Source: Gyromitra esculenta
Taxonomy: Eukaryota; Ascomycota; Pezizomycetes; Pezizales; Discinaceae
DNA: 64,000 nucleotides
NCBI GenBank assembly: GCA_038503075.1
Contig: JBCAML010000015.1
Coordinates: forward strand, 496,001-560,000
Direction of reading: 5' to 3'
A program made the position numbers and the translations under genes. Under the pieces are notes generated by a model. The model made no database searches, was not told the origin of the DNA, and saw nothing but the letters and a program-made list of their open reading frames with translations. This document shows positions 34,080-46,230 of the stretch, piece after piece (positions within the stretch are counted from its first letter, which is position 1; each line of letters starts with the position of its first letter).

Positions 34080-36845
34080 AAATTTCTGTTTATGGGGGAT
34101 CGATAGCACTGATTATTGACTTTGTATAGGAAATTTTAGCAATAAATCTTTACTCAATGGGATTTGGATGCAAACATACCACTGAGTCCTCTTTACAATG
34201 GAGGACGACCTGTCTTCACCAGCGAACACTCGAATTCGAAATTATAGGTAAATTTATCGAATCGAGAAGGGGTTAGGACGCAGGGGTGAGATAAGAAGAA
34301 AAAATAAGTCTCAGAGACCTCGACAGCGGCAACCTCGGATTTTGGACACCAACACTGACTCAAGTATGCCTTTGAGTTATCGTATGAGATGAATTAAGGT
34401 TGTTACAGGAGAGTTAATGTGAAGTTGGTGAAGCGAGGAAGAGAGATGAAGAAAGTGAGGAGAATTGAGTATGGTGATTGTTCTGAAGAGCGGGAGTGGG
34501 GGAAAGAAGTATGCAGGCCGTTGGAAATTAATGCACAGCTAGGATGAATGATTCTATGGATGAGATCCTCTGCCAAGGTAGTATGTGGCTCATATTTTCC
34601 ATTCTATTATCAGTCCTCGGTAGTTTTTCTGAAAAATGAGGGTGGGAGGGCCAAAGAACGCAGGTTGAGGATGGTTGTGGGAAACCAACGCACCGCTTAG
34701 ATGAATGATTCTATGGATGAGATCCTCCGCCAAGATGATCTGCGATCCATACTTTCCATTCTATAGTCTGTCAATTACATGTACTTTGCCAGGAATTTTT
34801 TTTTTCTAAAAGCGTGTTTTATCCCAACTACTCCGTAAATAAGTATATACGCTATTACTGCGAGCCAACTCTTAGTCTTTTGTGAACCCCCAATCATCAA
34901 CATTTTAAACTGTGGCGGTAGGAAGAAAAGTTCATCTTCTAGGATTAAGTGGCAAGAGAGTAAAAACACAAACTCACAATATCGATGATAGGGCTAAGAT
35001 GGCCACTTATGACAGTCGCAAGTATGGATGAAGCGTAAGCCTCAGACAAATGTATCTAATCCCTTCTGCTCTTTAATCCTATGTTCTAATACGTAATACG
35101 TACAGAACTTCCCTGAGTGGCCCTGTAGGTGAAGATGGCCACACTACATGTAGTTGGCCACACTGCGCCTGCGGTCGTCTCGACTAGGCTGCGACGGATT
35201 TCGCCAAGAGACGAGTGATATATTGTGATTCCGAACAGTCAATGATTAAGGCTAACATAGAATTGCCTCTACAGTAACAAGTCAACAAATAGCATAAAAC
35301 GAAAAAGAATAACCAGAACAATTTCTAGATTTACCTGCCTATCTTAATTGAAACTTCATCCACATAGACCTTTAAATAGCCCCTAGGAACCATGATTTTC
35401 GTTTGAATTGGATGTGTATTCAACCTCCGAGCATGAATAAATAGTGATCTATATGAGCAATGGCGTATTTGCGGCGAGAATAACTCTTCATACGTTACAA
35501 CATAGATATAGGTGGATTTGTGGTGATCCGAGCGCGAGAAGTTATTCACGTGGAAAGTAGACCACCCCCGCTTTTGATGTGAGATTCTAGAATACCCTGG
35601 GGATCTATACCACCCCTGAGCTTGCTAGACGAACGAAGAACTTTTTTCTCCATTTTTTCTCTCCTACTATCGATACTTTTCTGTCACCAATACTTTTCTT
35701 GTCGTTGATTATCTTCCACGAGCGCTCTTTCAAGTTCTACACACGTATATGTACTACACCAACGGCTGCTCTGTATAAAACCCAAGAATTTAAGTCGTAC
35801 ACACACTTTAAAGATACTATCGCGAGCTAGACAATTCTCGCCAGCCTTTCAATTCAATCGACAAAATCTGAAGCGAAGCACATATGCTGTCACGAAGCGT
35901 GCCGACGCTAGTGATTGCCCATTTCATATCCGGGACTCGCATACTACATACTCATGTACGTGTAGTATGTGTATATTCAAAAAAAAAAAAACACCGACAC
36001 AAAGCTTCATTTGCCTCCCAAGCGAGCCCGGTGATAGTCTGCACCTCCATGGTATTCCAGAACCTCACTGGAAACGGAGGGAAGTTTACGCCTTTGCTTA
36101 TAGAAAATTCAATCTCTGGCCGAGCATTGTCTGTAAATAAAAGGCTGCGATTAGTGTATGTAGTCTTAATATAATACCAAGATTAAACAACAACTTTGAT
36201 AACAGTGCTCAAAAACTTATCCATATTAAACTAATATTTTCAGTATTATAATTACTATTGTAGTCATTCCTGTACATCCAGTGAGATACAGCCACAACTA
36301 GAATTGAGATAAAAGATAATAGGATGAGTCCCGCGAGATGATAAAATTCTGAAGTCGGCCTGTAAAAATATATACAAAATTCAATCCCTCGTCATAAAAA
36401 GATTCCAATATCAACACAAAAGGGAATCGTGAGAACTGGAAACCGCTCTAAGAAGGAAAAAAATAAAATGCAAGAATCAAGAAAACACCATGCCCATGCT
36501 ACAACCGTGTCATGAGAAAGGAAAAACGTAATCGTCTCGCCGTGAAGAAGTTAAAAAAAAGGCCGCTTATAAAAATCCCAACTCAAAGAGGAGACAAAAT
36601 GGATGGAAAAGGGTATAAAAAGTTAAGGATATCATAAAGGAAAAAAGGTATTAAAAACGCCCCAGACCCCAAAACAATGAAGAATCGTAAAACCCATGAA
36701 CGAAAATTCATGCACTTTTCGAACCTTGCTGTACATCCTCACAAGTTAAGGTATCATACCGTGCCCGTACCCCAAAACGCATTACCAACGCCCGAACTCA
36801 CATAACTTCTATCAACACATCACGTAAGAAACCCCTACCACGGCA
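34080..36845. other. Gene-free 2.8 kb with a diverged tandem repeat
   Basis: Upstream flank of the hypothetical gene and 3' flank of the RhoGAP gene. It holds a tandem pair of about 150-bp units at 34481..34775 and two TACATGTA octamers. Otherwise only short frames; the longest (35884..36174 plus strand) has no recognisable feature. Confidence 0.55.
34481..34775. repeat. Diverged tandem duplication, unit about 146-157 bp
   Basis: Unit A (about 34481..34626) and unit B (about 34627..34775) share an ordered set of blocks: TTCTGAA, a G-rich part, AAAGAA, then an identical run around ATGAATGATTCTATGGATGA at 34544 and 34701, and TTTCCATTCTAT. Small indels make the offset grow from 146 to 157. Non-coding. 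Confidence 0.7.
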
Positions 36846-39800
36846 CTACCCCAGACTATACCTCATACCACCCTTTTTTGGTGTCATAGGTCTTGGACCT
36901 TCTACATTCCTCTTGTTATCCGCTGCCGCCTTAGTCCTCAACTGCTTCTCCGCCCATTCTGCACGATTCCTCCAAACCTTTAGTTCGTCCTGCGTCTCCC
37001 TTAACATATTGCTCAAAGTTCCAGCATTCGCAATGTTCTGTGCCAGCTCCAAATCCTTTTTTGCCTGGAGCGCCTCTTCTGTCTTAACGTCTACTAATCG
37101 CTGTAGCCTCCGGATCTCAGCATGAAGGGCAGAGTTACTGCGTCCTTTTTTGGTTGGGGAGGAAGTTTCAGTCCCCTGCCAGGCATACCGGTCCTCAAAA
37201 TCGCTATCGATCGAGGTCGTCCGTGGCCGACGATTAGGAGTTGAAGGTTGAAGGGCGCTGATGGGTCGCGGGGACTCGGGGAGGTGGCGACGCGTCGGCG
37301 GTCGCGTGGGGGAACGCTCGGGCGATCGCGAGGGTTGTCGCGATAATAATGTCTTCTTCGGAGTAAGCTTGACTTCAGCCTTCGAGTTGGGTCTGGTCAG
37401 GGTGAGGATAGGGCTGGAGGGGAGTTTGGGGGTCTTGGGGGGTTTGGATCCAGGCTTGTCTTCGAAGATCGAGAAAGCTGGTGGGGTCTTTGCCTTCAAT
37501 GTCTTATTCCGGATATTCAGAGGCCTGGGAGTAGTCTCAGGATCGGCCTTGACAGTAAAATCTCCCAGATCAAGATCAGCAAAGGTGGTAGGTGTGAAAG
37601 CTAACTCTGGAATTTCAGAAGCAAGTCTTTTGGCGCTAGGTGTTCGGAACGTCTTTGACGACATGAGCTCTGGGGCGCTGATTGTTGAACCACCTTCCAT
37701 CCTTGGTTCATTAGCAAGAAACGCCCGTTGAAGTCGGGTAGCGGCCTGGGCCGCAACCTCTAATCCAGGTGAAGAAGGAGCCGAACTAGCAACTGAACTT
37801 GGTGTCCCAGGTTCATCTACTTGGGCGGATTGTCGGAGCTGAGATGGCTGTCCATGGAAGTTGCGTTTTCGTATCGGGGTCTGCATTGGAGTTTCTGGAT
37901 TGATAGCAACCCAATTTGGTGACGACGGCCCAGAACTAACACCTATGGACCTACTTGGCGATGTTGCTTCTGGGACAGGACTCATCGGCGGCGCACCTAG
38001 TTGAGGTACAATGAGATGGGTAGGCATTTCATCTTCCATTGAATTACGGTTAGAAAACAAGAGTAGGTCATCTAGCTGTGGTGGTTTATGGAATGACGGT
38101 GGATTAAGGCTATGGAGATGGTTCATAGATTCAGCATCTGAAATCACTCTGTTTCGAACTGTGCTGACGCGACGACTACGCATGGATCCAGTCCTCGATG
38201 CTCGGATGGATTGCGACAACAGCCTCTCCTCTTGGTTCTCTTCTGATTGTTCTTGCCCGAGCGAAGGAAGTTCGTACGCTTGAGCAGTTATACCCAAAGC
38301 ATCAATCTTTTTTAGTTGGTAAGAAATATCTTCCCAGTTATTGATAAGCATCTCGCACACAAGAGCAGCTCGTTTTGTCCTCTCATTTTGCATCTTGGTG
38401 TAAGCGCTGCTGTGTCGGTGTGTATACCTTCCGCGCTTTGAACTGATATCTGGTACAGGAGAAATCTTTGGGAGAACAAGCAAACCACCTCGGTCTTCTG
38501 CCTCTTGCAAGAGGATCTGATCTGACTTATCCCCCAGTAATAGGGGTCCGAAAATTATCCCCAGCGCATCTTCCTTCATCGACTCGAAAGTGCTGTGTGG
38601 ATCCCGCAACTTTGATTCTGGTTCATGGTCCGAAGCAAGACTAACGGCTCTTAATAGACCAAAAACAGCACAAATCAATGCGACTCTGAAATGAAGGTTG
38701 ATTGCTGCAAGGGCCAAGGCGATCATTCGGGGCTTGACTTTTCGGGACATATGATCTCCGAGCGACGGATCTGGGTAGACGAAGGAATGAATATTGTACA
38801 ACGCCTGGAAAATTGCGGGAGAACCGAGAAGCCCCCCAGGCAACCCGTGGAGCAGCTTTTTGAAAAGATGGGCGACATCATGGACGTTGAATCTAATACT
38901 GTTTGGCAATTTCGCAAGAGCTATTGTTTGGACCACTGCGTCATTGTTATTCTCCTCGAACTGTCTCTGATAATAGTCATAGAGCGCGTATGTGGTATTC
39001 AGATTCCCCGAAACCCGAAATAGTCCAGGAGTTTTAAGACCTTTATTTCCTATTAGACCTTGCCTAAAAAAATAAGGTGAATCCACTGTATCGGAAAACT
39101 CACCATGACTCAAGATGTAAGACGCTGAAGCATGCATACATGTAGGTATCAAGAGATCACCAGGAGATAATCCCTCAGGTAACGAAAACGGAGAGACACC
39201 TCCTAACCTGATCATATCCTCCAAATGCATCCCCTTCAGTGAATCTCGCTTGCCACGCCCAATTGCTGCAAGATCGCTGATGCTACTACCCCTCTTGCGA
39301 CCCAGCGACAGCTTCATGTTTCCATAGGTTTTAGAAATATCAACCGTTGAAGGAGTTCTACCCAGAAGCCTGTTCCAAAGCTTATTCCCATGCAATGCCG
39401 GCGTCGAATCACCCGAAGATTTGTTGGCGTCTGAGGCACTCGAAACAGAAACAGAGGTGAGTTCGGCCTTGAAGCTCTCTGGGAATGATTGAATGCCATG
39501 TTTCTTTGCCAGCTTATCAAATTGCTTTGTGAAGACGTCGGATTGCTTCTCGTTTGCTGTTCCGCCAAGGGACTCCGTAAATAATCGATTGCTCATCCCA
39601 CTCCACGCAGAGCTAATAGTTTGACTTCTAGTCATCGTGTTCGAAGGGTATGCTGAAGAGCCGCTGGTACTTTTTACACTTCGGTTGCCATCAACAGGAA
39701 ATTTATACGAACGCATACTTCTCATAGTCTGGCTATGTGGAATTCGCACAGATGACTTATGATCCTTAGGAAGCAAGTCTTCACCCATTAGTTGAGACGC

Positions 39801-39998
39801 GACCCCTAAATTGAACGGGTCTGTTGCTTCCGATGGGTGTTCATCTAAGACATTGTTGTTGCTGAATAAGGAACGTGGTAGCGTGTTGTTTTGTGACATG
39901 GTTTGGTTTGAGGGTTGATACCCGCTGTCGGCCATAGCGGCCAACGACGGCCGAGAGCGGCGTGAAGGGCCACGGCGGGGTTGCAATGGATCTTGCAT
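36846..39998 (-). CDS. RhoGAP-domain protein, 1050 aa
   Basis: GTPase-activating protein for a Rho-type GTPase (domain knowledge); target unknown. Single uninterrupted exon with ATG at 39998. The N-terminal 280 residues are Ser-rich and disordered. The RhoGAP domain spans about 285-500, with GLFRVSGN containing the arginine finger Arg328, a helix with LPNSIRFNVHDVAHLFKKLL, then KVKPRMIALALAAINLHFRV and a late FESMKEDALGIIFGPLLL. Residues 560-960 are long Ser/Pro-rich disordered sequence with many SP/TP sites (possible CDK/MAPK targets, inferred). A C-terminal coiled coil (about 955-1025) precedes a basic tail. The GAP domain carries inserts relative to animal ones, as in several fungal polarity GAPs. 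No membrane or PH domain seen. Confidence 0.9.
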   Translation of the reverse strand: MQDPLQPRRGPSRRSRPSLAAMADSGYQPSNQTMSQNNTLPRSLFSNNNVLDEHPSEATDPFNLGVASQLMGEDLLPKDHKSSVRIPHSQTMRSMRSYKFPVDGNRSVKSTSGSSAYPSNTMTRSQTISSAWSGMSNRLFTESLGGTANEKQSDVFTKQFDKLAKKHGIQSFPESFKAELTSVSVSSASDANKSSGDSTPALHGNKLWNRLLGRTPSTVDISKTYGNMKLSLGRKRGSSISDLAAIGRGKRDSLKGMHLEDMIRLGGVSPFSLPEGLSPGDLLIPTCMHASASYILSHGEFSDTVDSPYFFRQGLIGNKGLKTPGLFRVSGNLNTTYALYDYYQRQFEENNNDAVVQTIALAKLPNSIRFNVHDVAHLFKKLLHGLPGGLLGSPAIFQALYNIHSFVYPDPSLGDHMSRKVKPRMIALALAAINLHFRVALICAVFGLLRAVSLASDHEPESKLRDPHSTFESMKEDALGIIFGPLLLGDKSDQILLQEAEDRGGLLVLPKISPVPDISSKRGRYTHRHSSAYTKMQNERTKRAALVCEMLINNWEDISYQLKKIDALGITAQAYELPSLGQEQSEENQEERLLSQSIRASRTGSMRSRRVSTVRNRVISDAESMNHLHSLNPPSFHKPPQLDDLLLFSNRNSMEDEMPTHLIVPQLGAPPMSPVPEATSPSRSIGVSSGPSSPNWVAINPETPMQTPIRKRNFHGQPSQLRQSAQVDEPGTPSSVASSAPSSPGLEVAAQAATRLQRAFLANEPRMEGGSTISAPELMSSKTFRTPSAKRLASEIPELAFTPTTFADLDLGDFTVKADPETTPRPLNIRNKTLKAKTPPAFSIFEDKPGSKPPKTPKLPSSPILTLTRPNSKAEVKLTPKKTLLSRQPSRSPERSPTRPPTRRHLPESPRPISALQPSTPNRRPRTTSIDSDFEDRYAWQGTETSSPTKKGRSNSALHAEIRRLQRLVDVKTEEALQAKKDLELAQNIANAGTLSNMLRETQDELKVWRNRAEWAEKQLRTKAAADNKRNVEGPRPMTPKKGGMRYSLG

Positions 39999-42900
39999 AT
40001 TGTTGGTTTTCGCACAACGGTAAGGAGAGCTACAGAGTACGTTGTCAGTTCAATGTTTGCTGCCAAAATGAAATGCACGAGGGGGATTTACAATGTAAAG
40101 TGGGTTAACTCAGTCAGTGATGTCGCCAAACATGAAGGAACTCGAAACTCTCCGTCAGGGTGAAGGAGAAACGCCTGGTCGGAAACAACAGAAATTACTT
40201 TAGCAGCAGGGGAGAACGATGTAGTGAAAAGAGGGGAAGGAAGTGGGATTAAAGGCGAAGAAACAGATAAACGCCGGGGGACAGGCTTGAGATTTATTTA
40301 CATCACACGACGTACCGGGAAAAAGTGAACCAAAACAAACAACATGCGCCTAGCAACCGGCAACGGTCGCGCTGACGAGACAAAACACGAACAAAACACC
40401 ACAAATGTCTCTCAGCTTTGCCCCCCCCCTGCCTGTCACCCGAACGGCTGGATGCCAGAAACTCTCCATTTAGAAACTGCTAGACTTTATCCAGAAGAGC
40501 AATTTCATGATCCACCGTCCGTCCATCACCGCCTAGCCTTCTGTGACCTCCACGGGCTGATGGGTCCCTAGATTGTTTAATTGCTATTTGTTTCTGAGGT
40601 AAGGTCTCTTGAACGGGCTTAGACTGCACGAGGGTCAATTTCTTCTTCGAGATGTGCCGTGTTTGTCCGCGTTTATAAACGACCGCTTTGATACCGAGTG
40701 ATTATTAATGAGGGAAGTTATTTGGTGTTTCCAGGTCCTGGTCGACCGTCCCATCGCCTCTGGGTTCGATTGATTAACTACAGAGTTGTGATCCCGTGAC
40801 CCCCACGGAAGAGCGAACCCCTGCATAATTATAACGCGTTTTGGTAGGCGCGTTAGTTATGTTCAGGGACACTCAGCAAGGTCATCTCTCGGGTTCTCTC
40901 CTGCCAGCTGTACGTCTCCACCACTAATTTTCACTCCCATCCCTCTCATCCTCCCTTATTTTTCCCACTTCGCTCCGTACTTTCATACTCCTATTTCCTA
41001 TTTCTTCCATATACTATCTATTTCATATGTCCAACTACCACCGTCATGTACTCTTGTTAGGTTTGCTAAATGCCACTTCTCAGATTAGTTATGCAGGTAA
41101 TAGTAACCGAGAAACGCTTCGGTCCAATGATATTATACGAATCAATTTTAATTTCATCCGGCTTGGCATTCCTGAGAAGCAAAACAAACAGCGTGAAAAC
41201 GCAAATACGATGGGCTGAAAACTTGGAAAAGAAGCTTGTCTTATTTTGCCTTGTAGAAGTGATCGTGGTTTGTGACCCGGCAGCACCTAAATCGTGTTTA
41301 GTATGCAGTTTACATCAACTTATCAAGTTCAAGGCAATCCTGGTCTCTGATATCATTGACACTAGTGATTCGAACTGCTACAACATTCATTCTGTTATTC
41401 TTATCGCGACTTGTGTCTATATCCCTCTTCTATTTGATCTCTGATCAGCCTGCCCTACGATATTCTCTACAAGTCTAGCTGAATCGGGTGTGGAATGCAG
41501 AGATAGATATTCGCCACCCTCTTGTCTGTTTCGTATATCCCCTTTGCGGTTATTTATTTTCATTCACGTTATCTTTCGGGAAGAGAGTTCATGCTTCGGT
41601 AGATACTGATACTGTATAAGTGGCTGGAAGAATATCACTATCTAGATCGGTAGAGTTGATCCTGAAATCGTGAATCAGATGTCGAAAGTCCCGCAAATGG
41701 CGTAAAAAGTTATTGGATCTGATATTCTCATCCTCAGTAGCGTATTAGATGAGACTTATGTGTAGCGGGAACAAGGAAAGCACGGTATATTTCCTGCTGA
41801 GATGTGACCCATGACTCGAGTGGTGAAGGAAGTGTAGGCGAGCTAGGGAAGAAGAAAAAAAAGAAAAAAACTTAAAGATAGGATTCGACGAGGAAGCGTT
41901 TGCAACGAAGTGGTTTCTAGAATAGTAGAATAGTTATGCTACAAGCGGTTGGCTTAGAACGTGCGTGTTGTTATTTCTTGTTTTGTTGATGTGAATTATT
42001 TATTTACGTATTGTGTTTACTTTGTGGTTTGGATTTCTGGCTAATCCCGCCTGCCCTGTTAACTACATGTGGGTCTTGACTTTCGCTAAGCCTTTTTTGT
42101 AAACATGCGCATAGTAGGTGAACCAGTTTAGGATATTAACTTTACTTGTAACAGTAGTTCGACTGAGACTATCTTGGGTGGCCCTAAATGGAAAAGGTGG
42201 GGTACAGATATCCTTCTCTTCTCATGCGGGGTACAGGTAAGGATGTAGATTGCATGGATCGTTTCCCAAGCTTTCGTTCAGCTGCAGTATTAACTAGGTC
42301 TGTCTTGGATTCCTTTCTTCGCGACCTAGATTTTATCTAATATGATCTGAAATGAGGAAATAAAGAACCTGCATGAGGTAACAGGTTTTTTTCTTTCTCT
42401 TTACGACTGATTTTTTTGCGGGGGCGGCCTGGGCAGTGATCTTTGATACCTCAAGGACGAATTCGAGATTTTTTGGGGGCCGGCTGGCCATATGCATATG
42501 CAGGTTAGTCCATTATATCTGAAACTTTGCATACATGCAGTAGTACATGTAACCAACGACCCTCTCTTTTTAAATAAAAAAAAAAAAACATAAATAAATA
42601 AATAAACAAACCTGAAAGAAAAGAAAAAACTTAAAAAACTGGTTTTATTGAAAAACTTGCTCGACTACCCGGATAATACATGTATCAATAGCAACTCCAC
42701 ATGCCGCTCTTCAGTTTACCAAACGAACTTAAGCCTTTCTTCTTCCTTATGAGAACTTAGGGCCCGAAAAGCTTTCAACTTCCATCTCCAAATAAGTAGC
42801 TTTTCCTTTCCTTAGAGAGAAGATACCAAGCATACGTATACATGCGAGCAGAAGAAGAAAAAGAAAAATACTCCAGTGCGAATAATATATACTGGACACC

Positions 42901-44053
42901 CCAGGGTGGGGGCAACCAAGTGAATTACTACAAACCTAGGTCCATAAACTGCATAAATCAGGTAAAACTTTCGAGGATATGCGGTGTTACACTAGTTGGA
43001 CGTGCAGCCATGGAACTTGGTGCAAATTTCCGTAAGTCATTTTTTCCCCCTGCTACGTGTTCTGCTGGCAGATCAAGAAATCGTAAGATTTACCGATCAT
43101 GCTAACTTATGATCGATGTTAGGAATGGATAGAATCTGCCAAATAGAGTGGGTGGGATATATATATACAACTGATATAACTAATTGTCATGCACGTATCA
43201 AATCAGAACAGTTCTCTATTTGGAAGAGGGCTTTTCAGGCCCTAGCAACCAGTAACTGGAAAAGGAAGAGCTCGTATGAGAGGCGAACAACGATATATGT
43301 AGGTCACGGCTGAAAGCTGCAGGGAATCAGAGGGAATTCCCCGGGCTGTAGAGGATGACCTTCAGGCGGTAGAGAGCAGACGAAGTAAGGAATAGCAACG
43401 AGCTATATATCTGTAACCCTAAATTTAAGGCTTAGACTGTGTACTAAGAAAGACGGCCAGTGAATGGGTCAACTCCAGCGACGGTGCTAAACAGTGAAGT
43501 AAATTTTCCGAGATCCAATTGTCAACACAGCAGAAGCTAAAACATTTGATTGTTCTAGCTTCTGGTGCTACACCTGAGCCCGTGTCAGCATGTAGTTTAG
43601 AATAATCGGTAAATGCCATTTATTTTGTATTTACCCGTTACGAGGAGTGCAAATAAGTTTAAAGACCAGTGATATCGAGTTACTTCACGCCACGCATAAT
43701 CACTCGGTCTTGGCACTTTGTGACCAGTGAGAGTTGCAGACTCACCGTAATATTTGTGTTTTGATTTCTAGTTACTGATCATTCTTTTTAAAACTCGGGG
43801 CGAATAGTGACATCAGAGGAAAAGGGGAATGAGAATGAAATTTTCGAAGTCAAGTACTAGATGGGAAAACAATTATCTACTTTATCTGTTTGCTAACATG
43901 AACTCGGACCTATACTCTAATTCTCTAGTGATGAGCGTGTAGCTCCTAGATAGCGAAAAGTACAATCTTAGCACCCCAACAAACGTGAAAGCAATAGCAA
44001 ACGATTACCCCCCACAATATCATCTCCAAGCTTTGATATTGTTTCGTCAGACA
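39999..44053. other. Gene-free 4.1 kb
   Basis: Upstream flank of the RhoGAP gene and downstream flank of the BTB gene. Contains an (AAAT)n tract near 42586-42606, the palindrome CATATGCATATG near 42490, and two TACATGTA octamers. Frames at 41027..41444 and 42842..43313 look random in composition and I do not support them. No transposon coding sequence recognised. Confidence 0.5.
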
Positions 44054-46000
44054 TTAATCTTCAGTACGCCGACCGTCTACGCTGCCCCAATCCGCACCCG
44101 TATCGGAAGCTGTCTCTGGGACTTCGCTGTTGCTGTTATCTCCTCTGGTGACCGCGCTGCTTGCGCCGGATCTTGCTCTTATTGGAGAATTGTACCTATT
44201 ATCAACTGCTTGGGCTTTCTTGCGGTGGCTTGTAGCTAGCAAGTCGGAGACAGAGGCTGGAAGGTCTTTTGCTAGATTTTCGATCTCTGAAATTTCCCAT
44301 GTTGAGAAGAAATTCCCTTCATTCGCAGCCCCAGTTCTCGAAGGGGTTGTTCTGTTCTTGCCTTTCGATAATATATGAAGTTTGCTTCTTTGATTAGAAA
44401 GTGCAGGTGCCCCTGCGGCATATTCAGGCTGCTGGCTCTTTGGAAAGGAGGCCTTTGGAAATATTAGAGCAGGTGTAAGAGAAAGCGTGACCCATTTGCG
44501 CTCGAACCATGCAATGCATTTCATCTTTGCATTTTCGATTTCTAGTACGCTGTGCCCACATTCACCCTGCAAAATCGTGATACCAACGAATATCTGCCTG
44601 CAATTCTTCTCTCTTATCGTTTTATTGTCAACGATGATTTCTAGCAGCTCTTCCCCGATAGGTCTCGAAAAGTTCATTCCGCGAAAGAAACACGCCACTC
44701 CGTTGGTAATACCAGGGTTGTCGAAGTTTTCAGCTATAACTCCTGCCGTATGGTCCATTAATGGTGCGATCAACTTTTTATCCCAGTTGTTGGAATTTTT
44801 TGATGTTGACGTATGCCGTCTTAGATTCGAAAGCTCTACAAAGAGCTGAATGATGCGTCCCTTCTGCTCCTCGGTTTCGCTATGGGTTTGAACCTCTCGG
44901 ACTAAGGACTTCAAGACGGAAGGTTTGCAGTTTAGCAATGGCCTTTTCCACATTGTCAAAATGCTTTTATGCTGTGCTAAAAACGAGATGCCCCTCCTGA
45001 AGATCCACTCGTCGATGGCATCGTTGTCGAGAACAAGGTTCATGATATAGGGGACGAACTCGATGCACCCCCTTCCTTGACACTGGAATTGGTGACCCAG
45101 TTCGCAAAGAAAGAAAAGCGACCAGTTTTGGAGATCTGTTGCTTGGAGATAGTGCGCAGATTTAGCGATCTCTAGTAGCTTATCCACGATATCGAGTGCG
45201 GGTATTGAAAGTTTTCTGTTGAAAGAAGCGCAGCACGGAAGCTTGATCTGAGCAACAGGAGAGGGTGTGATGTAGTCTCTCAAAGTTGGGTAACCTTCGA
45301 AGACCGATAGAGGATCCTCATGGTAGACAAAGTTCATCATGGCATACAATGAAAAAACTGTAAACTCCTCCGTATATAAGATTGATTTCATAGCAGAGGC
45401 GTCTCCAAATCCTGAAGCGAAAAATGTTTCGTAGTAGGGGATTCGCCAGGCAAGGAGGAATTTGTGGACCTTGATTGAGAAGAGCAGGTGTTTGTTTTTC
45501 GGCTCTCTGAGTTGAATCTCAAAATCCGGTAACACCGACGTAGGTAGCGCTAGGTTCTGGGGGACACTCCCTTCAAGCCCCTCCGCGTTGGATGGATAGC
45601 CCATAGCCTTCCAAATACCGTCCAGGCTGTTGGCCGTGTAGCAAGAATCCACCACGTTCTTCAAAGCTGGCTTGTTTTCCTCTGTTACGAACAACACCGT
45701 CACAACTGCACCCAAACTGTTGCTAGCCGTCTCTACGGCATCTGAGTTGGTATCCAGGCGGCGGGCAACTCCGAAGTCTGAAGGTAGCTTTTCCCCAGAA
45801 GCAATATAGAAAAGGGGAGAATGCACCCATATTCTGCTGTTGTCGGGAAGGGAGAAGACAGTATCTCCATCTTTAGAGGCTTTCTTGCGGAGGATTTGTA
45901 AGTGTACCAGCAGGCCTTTATCCTTGCCGTCCATCGTGCCCCTGTAGAGATCATGAGAAAAAATATCGCTGGCACTGCGAGGGAATTCGGGATCTTGCAT
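44054..46000 (-). CDS. BTB/POZ-domain protein
   Basis: Fungal protein with a BTB/POZ fold; such domains usually mediate dimerisation or cullin-3 binding (general knowledge). The uninterrupted frame reaches 46108, but its first codon is TTG. The first in-frame ATG is at 46000, giving 648 aa; a short upstream exon is possible. N-terminal 160 residues are a first, weaker BTB-like part (SLPDNSRIWVHSPLFYIASG). The recognisable BTB lies at about 165-255: DFEIQLREPKNKHLLFSIKV, HKFLLAWRIPYYETFFASGF, and the helix FTVFSLYAMMNFVYHEDPL. A helical Leu-rich BACK-like stretch follows (about 270-480), then a Ser-rich disordered tail with GADWGSVDG near the end. No zinc finger, Kelch or ankyrin repeats seen. 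Substrate unknown. Confidence 0.75.
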   Translation of the reverse strand: MQDPEFPRSASDIFSHDLYRGTMDGKDKGLLVHLQILRKKASKDGDTVFSLPDNSRIWVHSPLFYIASGEKLPSDFGVARRLDTNSDAVETASNSLGAVVTVLFVTEENKPALKNVVDSCYTANSLDGIWKAMGYPSNAEGLEGSVPQNLALPTSVLPDFEIQLREPKNKHLLFSIKVHKFLLAWRIPYYETFFASGFGDASAMKSILYTEEFTVFSLYAMMNFVYHEDPLSVFEGYPTLRDYITPSPVAQIKLPCCASFNRKLSIPALDIVDKLLEIAKSAHYLQATDLQNWSLFFLCELGHQFQCQGRGCIEFVPYIMNLVLDNDAIDEWIFRRGISFLAQHKSILTMWKRPLLNCKPSVLKSLVREVQTHSETEEQKGRIIQLFVELSNLRRHTSTSKNSNNWDKKLIAPLMDHTAGVIAENFDNPGITNGVACFFRGMNFSRPIGEELLEIIVDNKTIREKNCRQIFVGITILQGECGHSVLEIENAKMKCIAWFERKWVTLSLTPALIFPKASFPKSQQPEYAAGAPALSNQRSKLHILSKGKNRTTPSRTGAANEGNFFSTWEISEIENLAKDLPASVSDLLATSHRKKAQAVDNRYNSPIRARSGASSAVTRGDNSNSEVPETASDTGADWGSVDGRRTED

Positions 46001-46230
46001 CTTGGGATAAAGTAACGGATTAAATTTTGCTAGAGCAGTGGTGGGCAAATTCGAGATGGGAGGTGACTGAGGACGACCGTGGGCAACAGCTCCATGCACT
46101 GTCGACAACCAGCATAAGACGCTAATCCAAGTTAAGCGTGGAGCTTAGCTAGCGGCATCCAGAGACCATTGAATTTCGACAACTTCTGAAAACCTCCAGT
46201 AAGATATTACCAACTGTATAGATAACGACG

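Noticed and set aside
37261..37731. 156-codon plus-strand frame inside the RhoGAP gene
   Set aside because: Shadow of the long minus-strand exon; Gly/Arg/Val-rich translation of Pro/Ser codons.
40741..40800. TGGGTTCGATT as a tRNA T loop near 40770
   Set aside because: No matching D arm, anticodon arm or acceptor stem on either side.
46001..46108. N-terminal extension of the BTB protein to 46108
   Set aside because: The extended frame begins with TTG and the nearest upstream ATG (46115) is out of frame; kept only as a possible upstream exon.
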